The notes under the pieces were generated by a model. The model did no database searches and had not been told where the DNA came from. It worked only from the letters and a program-made list of their open reading frames with translations. A DNA stretch of 64,000 nucleotides. Source: Candidula unifasciata. Lineage: Eukaryota; Mollusca; Gastropoda; Stylommatophora; Geomitridae. Shown here one piece after another: positions 19,697-29,887 of the stretch; position 1 is the stretch's first letter, and the number at the start of each line of letters is the position of its first letter. The position numbers were made by a program, and so were the translations under genes. The stretch is taken from assembly GCA_905116865.2 (NCBI GenBank), contig CAJHNH020008554.1:489751-553750 (forward strand), read 5' to 3'.

Positions 19697-19862
19697 ACCC
19701 ATGTGGGTTCCGGGGTCCCGTTGAGGGGAACACAAGAACAGATCCACTGCCTCCCCAAGAACCATGTCGTAAAAGTCGACTAATTAAAGGTTTCCTACAA
19801 AGCCGGAGAGCATCTGCCTGAGAGGCAAGGAACCGACAGTTAACATACAAATAAGCCATACA
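19697..19862 (-). repeat. SINE A fragment (3' half)
   Basis: Reverse-complement A: GTGGGTTCCGGGGTCCC, CAAGAACAGATCCACTGCC, ACCATGTCGTAAAAGTCGAC and CATCTGCCTGAGAGGCAAGG. The front half is missing. Confidence 0.8.
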
Positions 19863-19884
19863 TGTTTTTCAAGAAAAGAAAAAA

Positions 19885-20300
19885 AAAAGAATAGGTTTGG
19901 TATAACATTTCAATGCTCGTCTTTTCATAACATGACCAAAAATTGATGACTAACTCTTTCTGATGTTTGTGAAAAGTTGTCTTCAAGCACTCGCCTCTTT
20001 GAAGACATCTGGGATGCTGTTCTTAGTTGACCAAGGAATTCTAAGCATTCTTCTGTAAAATCACATCTCCGAGGCTTCAAGATATTGTTCGGCTTGTTTA
20101 TTTGTTCTCCAAGATTCACTGTCGTATGTTATATCGGCCTCTATATGGCATGCGAGAATCCTTTTTTTAAACCTCTAATGACATGGATTTAGTTTTAAAG
20201 TGTTCTTCGTTTTATAAAAGATAGGTTTGACCTGTCCTATTTTTTTTTTTTTTAATTGGATGACATCCATGTGCCTAGATTCTTAAATTTCTGTACTTTT

Positions 20301-20396
<96 letters not shown>

Positions 20397-20690
20397 TCCT
20401 TATACATCTGGCACTTTTTGGTGGGTGAAAATTGTTCACCACAGTTTTCATACCGAGGCCCATTGTTTCTCTTTCTACCACCACCGTATCTATTAATGCC
20501 TGTAGTTCTCTCTGACTTGCGGTTATCAAGACTGTGTCATCAGCATAACGCAGGTTGTTCATGTTATGACCACCGACCACAGTTCCTAGCATATCTATGG
20601 TAAATTTCATTATTTATTGACTGTAAAATGAAAACAAATCAGGTGGTAGTACACATCCTTGTCTAACTCCCCTCTTTATGCTCTGGAATG
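19885..20690 (-). pseudogene. RTE-like LINE, RT palm to C-terminus (host of nested insertion)
   Basis: On the minus strand, from 20690 downward, it reads IKRGVRQGCVL (RT motif B region), NNLRYADDTVLI (the catalytic YADD), then VQKFKNLGTWMSSN and finally RRMLRIPW and FGHVMKRRALK, the normal order of an RTE-type RT from palm to C-terminus. Stop codons and frameshifts are scattered through it. A (TA)n expansion (20304-20395) splits it. Upstream sequence of what looks like the same element resumes at 21790-22050 and 22830-23817, separated by a foreign LINE and SINEs. Confidence 0.78.
20304..20395. repeat. (TA)n microsatellite inside LINE
   Basis: Perfect TA repeats of about 92 bp lying inside the LINE, between the YADD block and the LGTW block. 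Confidence 0.98.
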
Positions 20691-21785
20691 TTCCCAAAGA
20701 GTCAGATGGACAAACTAGAACGCATACAGAACGCAGCTATGCGGGTCATTCTGGGTTGCACCAGAGACACCCCAGTCGTGTGTATGCGATACATCCTTGG
20801 TTTGTCGACGGTTGAAGGTAGGCACAAGGAGCTGCAGGCGAAGTCATATCTCAGGGTAGCTGCAGACACAGACCACCCTCTGCATGGAGCTCTGGGTGCA
20901 GTTAAGGGTCAGCGGCTGATATAGGGAGGTCATAGATATCTCAGGCAGAAGACACACTCAGACAGGTTTGCATCCTTGAGAACATTAGGCGAGGAGAAGA
21001 GTGGATCAGTGTGCCACCTGAACAGTCAGACTCGTGTAGAGTCATAATCACGCTGAGCCGGGAATGCAGAGACTGGCCAGCAGGTGCCACAGAGGTGGAA
21101 ATTCAGCAATTAATTCAAGATAATGCTCGCTCAGAAGATTTGATCATTTACACAGACGGTTCAGTGTCCAGAGGCAAAAGAAGTGCTTGGGGCTTTTTAG
21201 CAAAAGTTAAGGGTCGACGTTTGGTGCAGGAGAGCCTGGCATATGATACCACAACGTCCAGCTTAAGAATGGAGGTGGAGGCGGTCACTGCAGCTTTCCG
21301 CTGGCTAGAGAACACGACACACACACACATCGTGATTGTAACTGATTCAGAAAGCATGCTGATAAAGATCAGAACAGGTATGCTTCGTGCAGAGTGGGAT
21401 GCTTCCCTGCGGAGGACACAAGTGAGGAGTATTGTCTGGATTTTTTCACCGGGTTATGCCGGTGTGTTGGGAAATGAACAGTAGGACAGACTGGCTGGCT
21501 GTACACAACTTGGTGGAATATTGATACATGATAAGGCAGACGTGGTTAGTGCCTTGCGGGAGAGCGTGTACAATTCGGAGGAGCAGATGGATCACCACAG
21601 TCTGGTGAGATTGATGCAGTTGGGGGTGACGAGAGGTTCTGGCAGATGCTCGAGGCTCAGAGGAAAGGCAAGACGGGCGTTTATCAGAAAGCTACTGGCA
21701 CCATTCGTATCGGAACTCTTCGCTGGCTGCTGAAGATGGGGACTGAGCGCTTGGGGGAATTCCCCGAGTGTTGTGATGTTGGTTC
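20688..21785 (+). pseudogene. LINE with RNase H, 5'-truncated, inserted in another LINE
   Basis: Plus-strand relic. The first part (20688-20924) reads LERIQNAAMRVILGCTRDTP, the connector between RT and RNase H in jockey/I-type LINEs. The second (21011-21484) is an RNase H domain with catalytic acids in IIYTDGS, SLRMEVEAV, VIVTDSES and a GNEQ-stop-DRLAG end. A TAG interrupts the frame at 20922-20924, the frame then shifts, and another TAG follows GNEQ at 21482-21484. The tail continues to a GTTCTTGAATCAAATCAAAT end. No poly(A) is obvious. The element lies between the RT motif A and motif B regions of the opposite-strand LINE. Confidence 0.8.
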
Positions 21786-21789
21786 TTGA

Positions 21790-22050
21790 ATCAAATCAAA
21801 TAGCTTTTGTTTGCTCGCAAATCTTTTCCACCAATATATAAATTTTCCGGTAGCTTACTTCTACAGAACTTTCCGAAAGAGTCCCGAGGATGTATATGGG
21901 ATGGTTTATACCTTTTCCTTCTAAAGATCCACACTGTTCTTTACTAATTTCTAATTTAATCTGGATTAATATTTTTCTCATTATTACTCTTACAAGTAAA
22001 ATTGTTGCCACATGACTTGTTAGACTTATGGTGCGATAGTCTTCATACGG
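21790..22050 (-). pseudogene. RTE-like LINE, RT fingers to motif A
   Basis: Minus-strand frame with DYRTISLTSHVATILL and then KEQCGSLEGKG, typical RT fingers/palm blocks, ending at a C-TKA motif that corresponds to motif A. The sequence stops exactly where the plus-strand RNase H LINE begins, and motif B resumes on its far side at 20690. Confidence 0.75.
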
Positions 22051-22300
22051 TGAAGTAGGGGCTGGGTGGTCTCGAGGAATGGCTTCCACCTGGAATACTG
22101 GAAGTCCCTGGTTCAATCCCCGGTGAAGGCTGGGATGTGTTCACGTGAACTTCTAGTAATTTCCACTGGTCTCTAGGTAGTAAGATCAGACGCCCGTGGG
22201 TATTGTTGCGCACGAAAAAAAATCCCTTGGCAGTTGGAAATTAAAAAAGAGTAGCCTAACGGAGCTGCCCGGGCACAATTTGGAGTTTAAAATCTACCCA
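22051..22300 (+). repeat. tRNA-derived SINE
   Basis: GGGTGGTCTCGAGGAATGG resembles an A box and CCCTGGTTCAATCCCCGG is a good B box, about 35 bp apart. An unrelated body follows (CACGTGAACTTCTAG, CGCCCGTGGGTATTGTTGCGC). I saw no second copy of this family in the window. More likely a SINE than a tRNA gene because the arms do not form a full cloverleaf by eye. Confidence 0.55.
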
Positions 22301-22492
22301 AAGAATTTCAGGATCTTCGCCGGTGCTACAAAGTTCGTGCTCTGCGCTGAGATTCTTGGGACCCAGGCTTGAGTCAAAAGCAGAACGGAACATTTATGAC
22401 TACTACCCTTGTGCTATAATGTTGATCCGTCGTCTAAACTTAAACCTTAGGTTAACGCGTCTGGTGTCTTAGGCAGAGCAATAAGTACATAT
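22301..22492. other. Unassigned stretch
   Basis: No recognised feature. It lies between two SINEs inside the disrupted LINE and may be the 3' part of the preceding SINE. Confidence 0.35.
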
Positions 22493-22785
22493 TCTTCTTC
22501 TTCTTCTTCGCGTTCACCAGCTGTAAACTCTGGCGGAAGGTTCTGGTTGCTCGTCCACTACTGAACTGCAGTCCTGCTCCAGAACCTGAGTGTTGCGTGT
22601 GCATCAGTTTTACAGATCTCATTCTCTTGAATACAGACTGTTGGTTCCTTGCCTCTCCGGCAGATGCACTCCGACTTCAAAGGAAGCTCCCCAATTAGTC
22701 GACTCTTACGACATGCTTTTGGGGAGGCAGTGGGTCTATTCTTGTTTTCCCCACAATGGGGCCCCGGAACCCACACGGGGGAGTT
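22493..22785 (+). repeat. SINE A copy (young, best preserved)
   Basis: Full-length copy from (TTC)4 and GCGTTCACCAGCTGTAAACT to GGGGCCCCGGAACCCACACG. It is the best reference for the family in this window. It is inserted in the middle of the minus-strand RTE-like LINE. Confidence 0.9.
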
Positions 22786-22829
22786 CATATTTTAATAGGT
22801 CACTAGGAATGTATCTACAATTAATTATG

Positions 22830-23817
22830 TCATTTAACAGTCATTTCATTTCCAAAATATCCTAAAGCTTCATTTTCTGCCAATTTGATGTTGTTTGGCC
22901 CACGCGCCTTTCTTTTCCTCGTGTGATGCAATGCATTCTCAACTTTTGCAGCAAGTACTTGTGGGCTTTCACTGTTGTCCTGCAAATATCCGTATGTTCT
23001 ATTATCAAAGTGCAGATGCTCTAAGTTCTCTGTCCATCTTTTAATTATGTCACTTAGCCCCATTAATATTTCACATGCTTTAGATTTCAAATAGCCAGTG
23101 ATATTACATGTTTTCCTGCCTGTTAATATACACATCTGTTGTTGCATGGAATGTGAGTCTTTCCCGTGATTTGTTCCAAGTCTCTATGCACATCTGTTGT
23201 TGCATGGAATGTGAGTCTTTCCCGTGATTTGTTCCAAGTCTCTATGCACATCTGTTGTTGCATGGAATGTGAGTCTTTCCCGTGATTTGTTCCTAGTCTC
23301 TATGCACATCTGTTGTTGCATGGAATGTGAGTCTTTCCCGTGATTTGTTCCTAGTCTCTATGCACATCTGTTGTTGCATGGAATGTGAGTCTTTCCCGTG
23401 ATTTGTTCCTAGTCTCTATGCACATCTGTTGTTGCATGGAATGTGAGTCTTTCCCGTGATTTGTTCCTAGTCTCTATGCACATCTGTTGTTGCATGGAAT
23501 GTGAGTCTTTCCCGTGATTTGTTCCTAGTCTCTATGCACATCTGTTGTTGCATGGAATGTGAGTCTTTCCCGTGATTTGTTCCTAGTCTCTATGCACATC
23601 TGTTGTTGCATGGAATGTGAGTCTTTCCCGTGATTTGTTCACAGTCTCTATGCACATCTGTTGTTGCATGGAATGTGAGTCTTTCCCGTGATTTGTTCCT
23701 AGTCTCTTTGCACATCTGATTCAACCAGGCTTCTTTAGCCTCCTGGAATTTGTTCACTATTTCTTTATGTATATTAGAATATTCCCTTTTAACATTCTCT
23801 TTCTTTCTTATTTGCAT
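22830..23817 (-). pseudogene. RTE-like LINE, region before RT
   Basis: Minus-strand frames read FQEAKEAWLNQMCKE (23700s), then IKRWTENLEHL, then LHHTRKRKARGPNNIKLAE, the linker and first RT block (the K-A-x-GPD/N-N-I motif) of RTE-type LINEs. The coding stretch is split by a 58-bp tandem expansion at 23131-23712. No endonuclease domain is visible upstream, so the element is 5'-truncated or decayed there. Confidence 0.75.
23131..23712. repeat. 58-bp tandem array (10 units) inside LINE
   Basis: Units of 58 bp with almost no divergence; CTCTATGCACATCTGTTGTTG and ATGTGAGTCTTTCCCGTGAT recur at exact 58-bp spacing from 23181 on. The only common variant is CCAAG versus CCTAG. The unit derives from LINE coding sequence: the minus strand reads ETRNKSRERLTFHATTDV and related peptides. 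Confidence 0.97.
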
Positions 23818-23872
23818 TCACCAGCTGTAAACGCTGGTGGAAAGTTCAGGTTGTTCGTCCACTTCTGGAACG
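23815..23872 (+). repeat. SINE A 5' scrap
   Basis: TTCACCAGCTGTAAACGCTGG followed by AAAGTTCAGGTTGTTCGTCC. The similarity ends at 23872. Confidence 0.7.
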
Positions 23873-23966
23873 AAGGAGAAAACACACATATAGAGTGGCA
23901 GAGAGACAATAAGATAAACAAGAAATATACACGCGTACATGTAGAGTGAGACAGTCAAAAGCTGAG

Positions 23967-24030
<64 letters not shown>
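23967..24030. repeat. (GA)n microsatellite
   Basis: About 60 bp of perfect GA repeats. Confidence 0.97.
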
Positions 24031-24033
<3 letters not shown>

Positions 24034-24634
24034 CTGAGAGAAGAAAGCATTGATTTATGAATCATGGGGGAAACACTAATCTGGAAAAACCCAGAGATAT
24101 ATTTTGGACATATATCCAGGTGTAACAATTGGTTTGTCTACTGTGAAATAACCTAGGCTCCACTTAAACGCAATGCTCTTAATAGTCAGTGCATTTATAT
24201 GCAACACTAGTAGCGAAAACTTCTTCCCTAGGAAAACAACATATGGAAGGACGCATGTGGCGGACATAAATTAACAAATAAGCCAAACAGTCTCTTGAGG
24301 TCTAGGAGATGTGGCTTTATAGAAAAATCCAAAAAGAGAAACCAAGATGTTACAGCTTATTCCAATCAATAGAAAAAGGGCGGTCATCGCTTTTCTTCAT
24401 GTTGAGAGAAAAAGGAAACAGAAACACGTTGCGACCCCTGGAAAGATCTGTGGGGGGAAAAAGACCCAGAAGGTGACAATGCGTAAAGATTATGACAGCG
24501 TTTTATTTTTTTACGGGTTTGACTGATGTGAGCACACAAAATACTGTATGCTGTTGAAGATTGGGAAGAAGTAAGATCGCCCACGCCAGTAGGTAAGGTA
24601 CTCGACGATGATAAATTTATCAGAATATGGTCGT
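24031..24634. other. Unassigned stretch
   Basis: No recognised gene or repeat. Confidence 0.35.
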
Positions 24635-24872
24635 GTCGTTGTCGGCTCTGTGGCTAAGTCGATGCGAACGCTTCATAATGCCTGGGTGTCGGGTTCTATC
24701 CCAGCTGCGGGCAATGCGTTGGTTTCGACAGTGGTATCAAGGGGCCGACCCTCTAGAAAGCAATGGCGAACTACTGCACGTACATTTGCCTAGAGAAACT
24801 AAACAACAGCCAGGGGCTGCTGGGGTTGGTTCTGCAACGTCCTGTAAAGGATACGCAACTAACCTGGTCAAA
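24635..24872 (+). repeat. SINE B copy with tRNA-like head
   Basis: The head GTGGCTAAGTCGATGCG (A box type) and GGGTTCTATCCC (B box type) precede a body with GGTTTCGACAGTGGTATCAAG and TGGCGAACTACTGCACG, and the end CTGTAAAGGATACGCAACTAA. The orientation is sense on +. Full-length tRNA-derived SINE. Confidence 0.82.
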
Positions 24873-24892
24873 AGCAAAATCAAAGCAAAATA

Positions 24893-25140
24893 CTGAACGT
24901 AAACTCGTCTGAAGTTCTGGTTAATCGTCCCTCTATAGACTTAAGTCTTGTTCCAGAACCTGAGTGTTGCGTGCACATCTGTTTTGCAGATTTATATGTA
25001 GAGTGATGGTTTTCCTTGGCTGTCAGGCAGATGCCCTCCGATTTCGAAGAAATCCTCACTTAGTCGACTCTTATGATATGCTTGTTGGGAAGTAGTGGGT
25101 CTATTCTTGTTGTCTCCCCTCAATGGGTGCTCGAAACCAC
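24893..25140 (+). repeat. SINE A copy
   Basis: GTAAACTCGTCTGAAGTTCTGG through AGAACCTGAGTGTTGCGTGC and GTGGGTCTATTCTTG. The tail is degraded (CAATGGGTGCTCGAAACCAC). It follows the SINE B copy directly. Confidence 0.78.
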
Positions 25141-25149
25141 TGACCTAAG

Positions 25150-25365
25150 TGCAACCCCACTAGGGCCGCACGACTGGCGATAAAAAAAAAACGGTGACAC
25201 AAAGTGCCACCGTTCGGATGAGAATCACTCGAGCGCAAGTCTAAGAAAACCCCTTTGAAACCGTAGGTTATATTTAGGGCCCATGACAACAGGCGGGCGG
25301 GGCTTTAAAATAACAAACAATTATGTCCCGTATTGGGATTTCCCGGAACCCATACAGGGAACTCG
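25150..25365 (+). repeat. SINE C copy
   Basis: GGTGACACAAAGTGCCACCG, GGATGAGAATCACTCGAGCG, GGTTATATTTAGGGC and GGGGCTTTAAAATAAC occur in the family order. It is preceded by a short A run. Confidence 0.72.
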
Positions 25366-25675
25366 ATTTATTAAACCTTTAAACAGACAACAAATGCTGG
25401 GTCTGGTTTACAGCCGTCGTGTAAGTGCCATGCAATGCAGTCTAGTAGAAAGGAGAGACACTGGCACAGTGGATGCCCACTCGCCTGTGGACTAAGTTGT
25501 CATGAGCCGTGCCGCCCCAACGCATAGGCAGGCTGAGCACTTGCACGAAGAGGGAACCTAAACTAAGCGTAACGTAACATTTGACCCTTTACGGTCGTGA
25601 CGGTGTATCGATGGAAGGACTGACACACAAAAGCCACCACAATTCTATGTCTTCCGCTTATTCAAAAAGTGTATG
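25366..25675. other. Unassigned stretch
   Basis: No recognised gene or repeat. Confidence 0.35.
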
Positions 25676-25850
25676 ATAACTTAGTCCTGTCCATTTTCTT
25701 GATATTGCCATTCCAGGTTCTTCTTTGCCCTCTTCTTTGCCCTCCAACGATGTTTCTTGTAATCGAATCATATCTCACCACGTGCCCAAACCAAGCTAGC
25801 TTGCGACGTTTCCCCACTGCCAACAGAGGCTCCTGATGTCCTGCACATTT
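25676..25850 (-). pseudogene. LINE C-terminal scrap
   Basis: The minus strand reads LAVGKRRKLAWFGHVVRYDS and then GQRRGQRRTWNGNIK, the basic WFGHV.R...GxRxxGRxxxxWxDNI block that ends RT proteins of RTE/CR1-like LINEs. This is a different family from the 18330 and 58019 copies. Heavily truncated; no start or RT motifs remain. Confidence 0.65.
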
Positions 25851-26084
25851 ATTTATTTTTTTCTCTTATATATTTGTCAGTATGTTTGTTCTAAATAACT
25901 AATTCGTAAAATTCGTCCATAGCATATATATTCGAAAACCTGAATCGTCCTATTACTGTGGGAGTGCAACTCTCACATCCGGATAAGTAAATAATTTGTC
26001 GAGTGACTTGCCATAAATTAAATAAATACATTCCACAATGTGCCGCCCTAGCTGCCTCCCAATGTTGGACACAGTTGTGTTGTT
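25851..26084. other. Unassigned A/T-rich stretch
   Basis: It may be more of the preceding LINE, but no motif is readable. Confidence 0.35.
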
Positions 26085-26225
26085 ATTTTAAAGCCCCATC
26101 TTGGCTTTTGCCGGAAGTCCTAATATAACCCAATCTGTGGGCTGAGAAGGGTTTCTGGGACCTGTCTCCTGGTGATCCTCATACGAATGGTGGCACTTTG
26201 TGTCACTGGGTGTTTTTCGCTTAGT
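26085..26225 (-). repeat. SINE C fragment
   Basis: Reverse-complement C: AAAGCCCCATCTTGGCTTTTGCC, GGGTTTCTGGGACCTG and GGTGGCACTTTGTGTCACTGG. Confidence 0.75.
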
Positions 26226-26279
26226 GAGTAGTGTATAAGTCGTTTACGGGCCGCATTTCGATTAAGCCTCCTTCTTTAT

Positions 26280-26640
26280 TCTTTGTAAAAGATGGCGGCC
26301 AAATCTGCTTGGTCTCTCTGGGAGGCTTTATATATCCTTAGTAAATATCGATCGGGACAGCCTCCCTCTTTATCCTTAGTAAATATCGATCGGGAGGCTG
26401 ATGACAGCACGCGTGACGGGTTTTCTCGGGCGGGGAAAGACATATGGTGCATAAATCGATATGTTGTCTCCAAAGCAACTGGTTATTCATTGTCGGTGTC
26501 CGGTAATACTGTTGAGAGTCGAAGAAAAGGGGCATATTTGGCAGACTATCTGACTTTGTAAATAAGTGGGCGAAGGTTCTGATTGGTCAGTAGGCTTCAG
26601 TGGTAATTCTGCTGGAGCAGTCGATTTAGGAAAATTTCGG
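26280..26640. other. Promoter-like unique region with 38-bp duplication
   Basis: It has AAGATGGCGGCC (a YY1-type start-site motif) at about 26288 and CTGATTGGTCAG (an inverted CCAAT box) near 26580. A 38-bp direct repeat around TATCCTTAGTAAATATCGAT lies at about 26332-26395. A + frame of 89 codons starts at the ATGGCGG (26292). It encodes nothing I recognise and is partly made from the duplication. Function unknown; a start of a host transcript is possible. Confidence 0.25.
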
Positions 26641-26980
26641 CAGTTGGTGTCGCTCAATGGGGTACGCCCGCCCGCCCGTCCGTACGCACGCACACACGCA
26701 CGCCCGCGGTGTCGTTTTAGGGGATAGATACAGAAACCTAGGAAAGTGGTTTGATGGTAGGGAGAAAGTGGGGCTGGGGCGCCATCATCATCATCCGCGT
26801 CGTCGTAAACTGTCCTTTTTCTTAGTAACGTTAAACCATTCTTGGTTACTTTCTGTTTCGTAAATTAGAGACTAATAGATAGCTGTGGATAGCTGGCTGT
26901 ATCTGTATAAGGGGATATATACATAACAACTACACCATTTTTATAACTAAGACAAAAATAACAACACAACAATATTTTTG
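26641..26980. other. Unassigned stretch
   Basis: A GC-rich CCCGCCCGCCCG/CACGCAC run is at about 26666-26706, followed by ordinary sequence. It may belong to the neighbouring virus-like fragment, but nothing shows this. Confidence 0.35.
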
Positions 26981-26994
26981 CGTTTTATATTTCT

Positions 26995-27000
26995 TTTATT
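26995..27000 (-). terminator. AATAAA poly(A) signal overlapping stop
   Basis: On the minus strand AATAAA starts on the last base of the TGA that ends the frame at 27000-27458, giving TGAATAAA. Its placement suggests a compact viral-type gene end. Confidence 0.55.
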
Positions 27001-27458
27001 CATAAAATTAAAAGTTGGCGCAGACATCTTCTCTTTGCAAGTGGCCAAGGAACCGAGTCATCTAGAGAGGCAGCAGGTCGGTTGTTCTCGACAGTCTCAA
27101 TGTGTCGGATGACATGATCTGGTATATATTCGTCCGTGTTGCGGCTGTTCTCGTCAGCGTAGGGTTCTGTGATCCTAGGTGTAGGCGGGTAACAAGGAAT
27201 GGTTAGCAGCTCCAGTCGATCAAACTCTGTCAGGATCTCCGTCTTTAGTTCAAGTAGTTGTTCAAATTCTAGGCGATTTAGTGTCAGTCCTGTTTTGGTG
27301 GGAAATTTGAGATCTGCTTTACCAAAGAAACGTCTCAAGTGGAGTGCGGGTGTTCATGTATAAAGCGAGACTGAAACAGCGTTCAAACCAGCACCCAAAG
27401 GTTTCACCACCTCGTCGCTCCTAGTCACATACACCCAACTGGTTGGGACTGTAGACAT
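27000..27458 (-). pseudogene. Unrecognised small gene of virus-like fragment, one stop codon
   Basis: The minus-strand ATG at 27458 lies 53 nt from a TATA-like box. After 34 codons comes an in-frame TGA (27354-27356); the same frame then stays open for another 117 codons to the TGA at 27000-27002. The downstream half contains GLTLNRLEFEQLLELK, which vaguely recalls the PC4-type coactivator domain, but I cannot confirm it. The order protease - TATA - small gene - poly(A) signal suggests one gene block of a Polinton or adintovirus-like element. The single stop makes it a recent pseudogene, unless the TGA is a sequencing error. Confidence 0.5.
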
Positions 27459-27510
27459 CTTCGGTTAGCGGATAACGGTGGCAATAAGATGACGGTTGCT
27501 GCTCAGGCTG

Positions 27511-27518
27511 TTTATATA
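27511..27518 (-). promoter_or_regulatory. TATA box inside the protease stop region
   Basis: The minus strand reads GGGTATATAAACAG. The TAA of this motif (27512-27514) is the stop codon of the upstream protease frame, and the ATG of the next gene follows 53 nt later, within the usual range for a TATA promoter with a short leader. Confidence 0.55.
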
Positions 27519-27856
27519 CCCACAGTGAGCTTGTAGAACCGGTTTAAACTCGACATGTCCGGACTTGTTTTGATGATTAAGGGCGAAACGAGGCGCCAAA
27601 CTATTCGATCGTTGACGTATTGTCTATATGAAGACGAAAACGGCTGTAAAACTCGGCGCAGGCGACCACCGCGGCATTTAATCAGAATAAAATAAATAAC
27701 GTATAGTCCACAAGTACTGCTCTGTAAGTCTTGTAAGGTACGAGAGTTGTAACTGAAGGGTCTGGTCGAGTGGCGATCGATGAATCTTATAATTTCGGCG
27801 TGGAAGGGCGGGAGCCCGAGGGCGTCAAAATAGGTAAAACGCCCTCGGGCTCCCAC
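27512..27856 (-). pseudogene. Adenain-like cysteine protease, N-terminally truncated (Polinton/adintovirus-like)
   Basis: Minus-strand frame of about 114 codons. FTYFDALGLPP resembles the block carrying the second (acidic) catalytic residue of C5-family (adenovirus-type) cysteine proteases. LQDLQSSTCGLYVIYF resembles the oxyanion Gln and nucleophile Cys block. In viruses and Polintons this enzyme matures capsid proteins. The catalytic His block, expected upstream, is missing because the frame starts inside a perfect hairpin (27810-27854). The frame opens on GTG, not ATG, so this is a fragment. A C48/Ulp1-type protease is the main alternative. No polymerase, ATPase or capsid gene is visible in the window. 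Confidence 0.55.
27810..27854. repeat. Perfect 16-bp inverted repeat, 13-nt loop
   Basis: GGGAGCCCGAGGGCGT (27810-27825) and its exact reverse complement (27839-27854) flank CAAAATAGGTAAA. One arm is the protease coding sequence for DALGLP; the other is its inverted copy at the truncated end of the frame. Confidence 0.97.
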
Positions 27857-27984
27857 ACTGGTTTGTCCACCGGTTTGCTCAGGGGCATCAGGAAACTTTT
27901 TTGCTCTGATTATGAGTTTGAATTCTCACTGAAGTTGATATTTTAAAAAACAACATGACTTTGACTTCTAAGTCTCCCCGTATC

Positions 27985-28235
27985 CATTTCAGTGCCCCAT
28001 TGTAGGGAAAACAAGAATAGACTCAACGCCTACCCAAAAAAAGCATGTTATAAGAGTCGGCTAATTGGGAGCTTCCTTCGAAGTCGGAGTGCACCTGCCC
28101 GAGTGGCAAGGAACAAACAACTGCACACATGAGCCAGTAAAACGGATGTACTTGCAAAAATCAGGGCCTGGTGCAAAGCCAAATTCAAAACGAATGAACA
28201 GCCAGGACTTTCCGCGGGAGCTTACAATTGGTGAA
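27985..28235 (-). repeat. SINE A copy
   Basis: Reverse-complement A: CCCCATTGTAGGGAAAACAAG, AGCATGTTATAAGAGTCGGC, GCTTCCTTCGAAGTCGGAGT and CCAGGACTTTCCGCGGGAGC. It starts about 130 bp after the hairpin that ends the virus-like fragment. Confidence 0.8.
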
Positions 28236-28579
28236 TAAAGACTAAGGCGGCTTCCAAGTCCATGAAATAGACACCAGAAAATGCTTTTCGATGTAAAAAC
28301 TAGTCCAAATATTAGGGCAGACCAGTTTGCTCAAGAACTTAGGCAATATCTTGCGTGTTATTGTTGCAAATGAGGGAATCGGCCAAGCGCAGCTGCAACT
28401 TTACAGCAAGCGGGTCACCTCATAGTTGCTCCGTTCCTGTACCAACGAAAACCACACAGAATGTCCATCACTGTCCTCTGTGAGGTTACCATGCTCAAGT
28501 ACATATACCCTGGGTACTCTTTGGCGTGCTGCGACCACATTCTTTACCTGCGAGTGTTGATTGATCTATAGAAATATAG
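28236..28579. other. Unassigned stretch
   Basis: No gene. Part of 28400-28475 resembles blocks near 19030 and 53500, perhaps another dispersed repeat. Confidence 0.35.
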
Positions 28580-28834
28580 GTCTAACTCACACCATGCCTG
28601 CAATACATAAAGAAGCAACAAATAGAGTGGTTTGGCCACTTACTACGAATGCAAACCGACCAACTGCCTCTACGAGCATACAACGAACAGCACTACTGCC
28701 CTAGAGCAAGAGGCAGACCGAGAGTACGATGGATAGACAATATATCAGAGATCCTGAGGCAACACGGACTAACAACAACACGTGCAACACACCTGGCCCA
28801 GGATAGAAAACTGCGACTCCCCACTACGCTGTGA
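28580..28834 (+). pseudogene. LINE C-terminal end
   Basis: The frame reads QWFGHLLRMQTDQLPLRAY, then PRARGRPRVRWIDNI and HLAQDRKLRLPTTL before a TGA at 28832-28834. This is the typical end of an RTE/CR1-like LINE ORF (FGH..RM, RGRPxxRWxDN, A.DR). Truncated upstream. A run of ACAAG repeats follows (about 28848-28867). Confidence 0.72.
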
Positions 28835-29005
28835 GGCAATTGTGGATAAGACAAGACAAGACAAGACTCTATATGTAAGATGGGCCAATTGCATGACAGG
28901 GTCCTTTACTTTCTTTTCTTTTACTTGGATGCTCTTCAAAACAGTTGAAGCATAGAATAGGAGAATCAAAAATAGCATTTCACTGGATGGAGAATAATGT
29001 ATACA

Positions 29006-29564
<559 letters not shown>

Positions 29565-29785
29565 TACCCATATTTTATGGACCAGTCGACACTCGCTAAG
29601 TGACGTGGGCAACATTACACCGCCCGCCTTTATTTCCCAAAACTTTACTCAGAATCCATTAAGGGTTGGGTCAACTTCGGAGTCAAGGTTATCTTTAAAG
29701 GAAAATTCCGGCTCCGTCAGTAGCTGAACCAATGACTCTTAGAGCCACAGGCGGCGTCTGGTCACTATATCACGATAGCTCCCTT
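29565..29785 (-). repeat. SINE D copy
   Basis: ATTTTATGGACCAGTCGACAC, ACCGCCCGCCTTTATTTCCC, CAGAATCCATTAAGG and a degraded head (GCGGCGTCTGGTCACTATATC) in the same order as the copy at 4925. Confidence 0.7.
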
Positions 29786-29887
29786 ACATAAGTATAATCA
29801 AGTATTTTCATGACTTGTATCTGTAAGCAATGGGTATAAGAAAGCGAAATCAAGTAATTTAAAACTACATGGGATACCATGCACATA

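Noticed and set aside
26292..26561. 89-codon + frame starting at ATGGCGG
   Set aside because: Includes a 38-bp direct duplication and encodes nothing recognisable; kept only as a promoter-like region.
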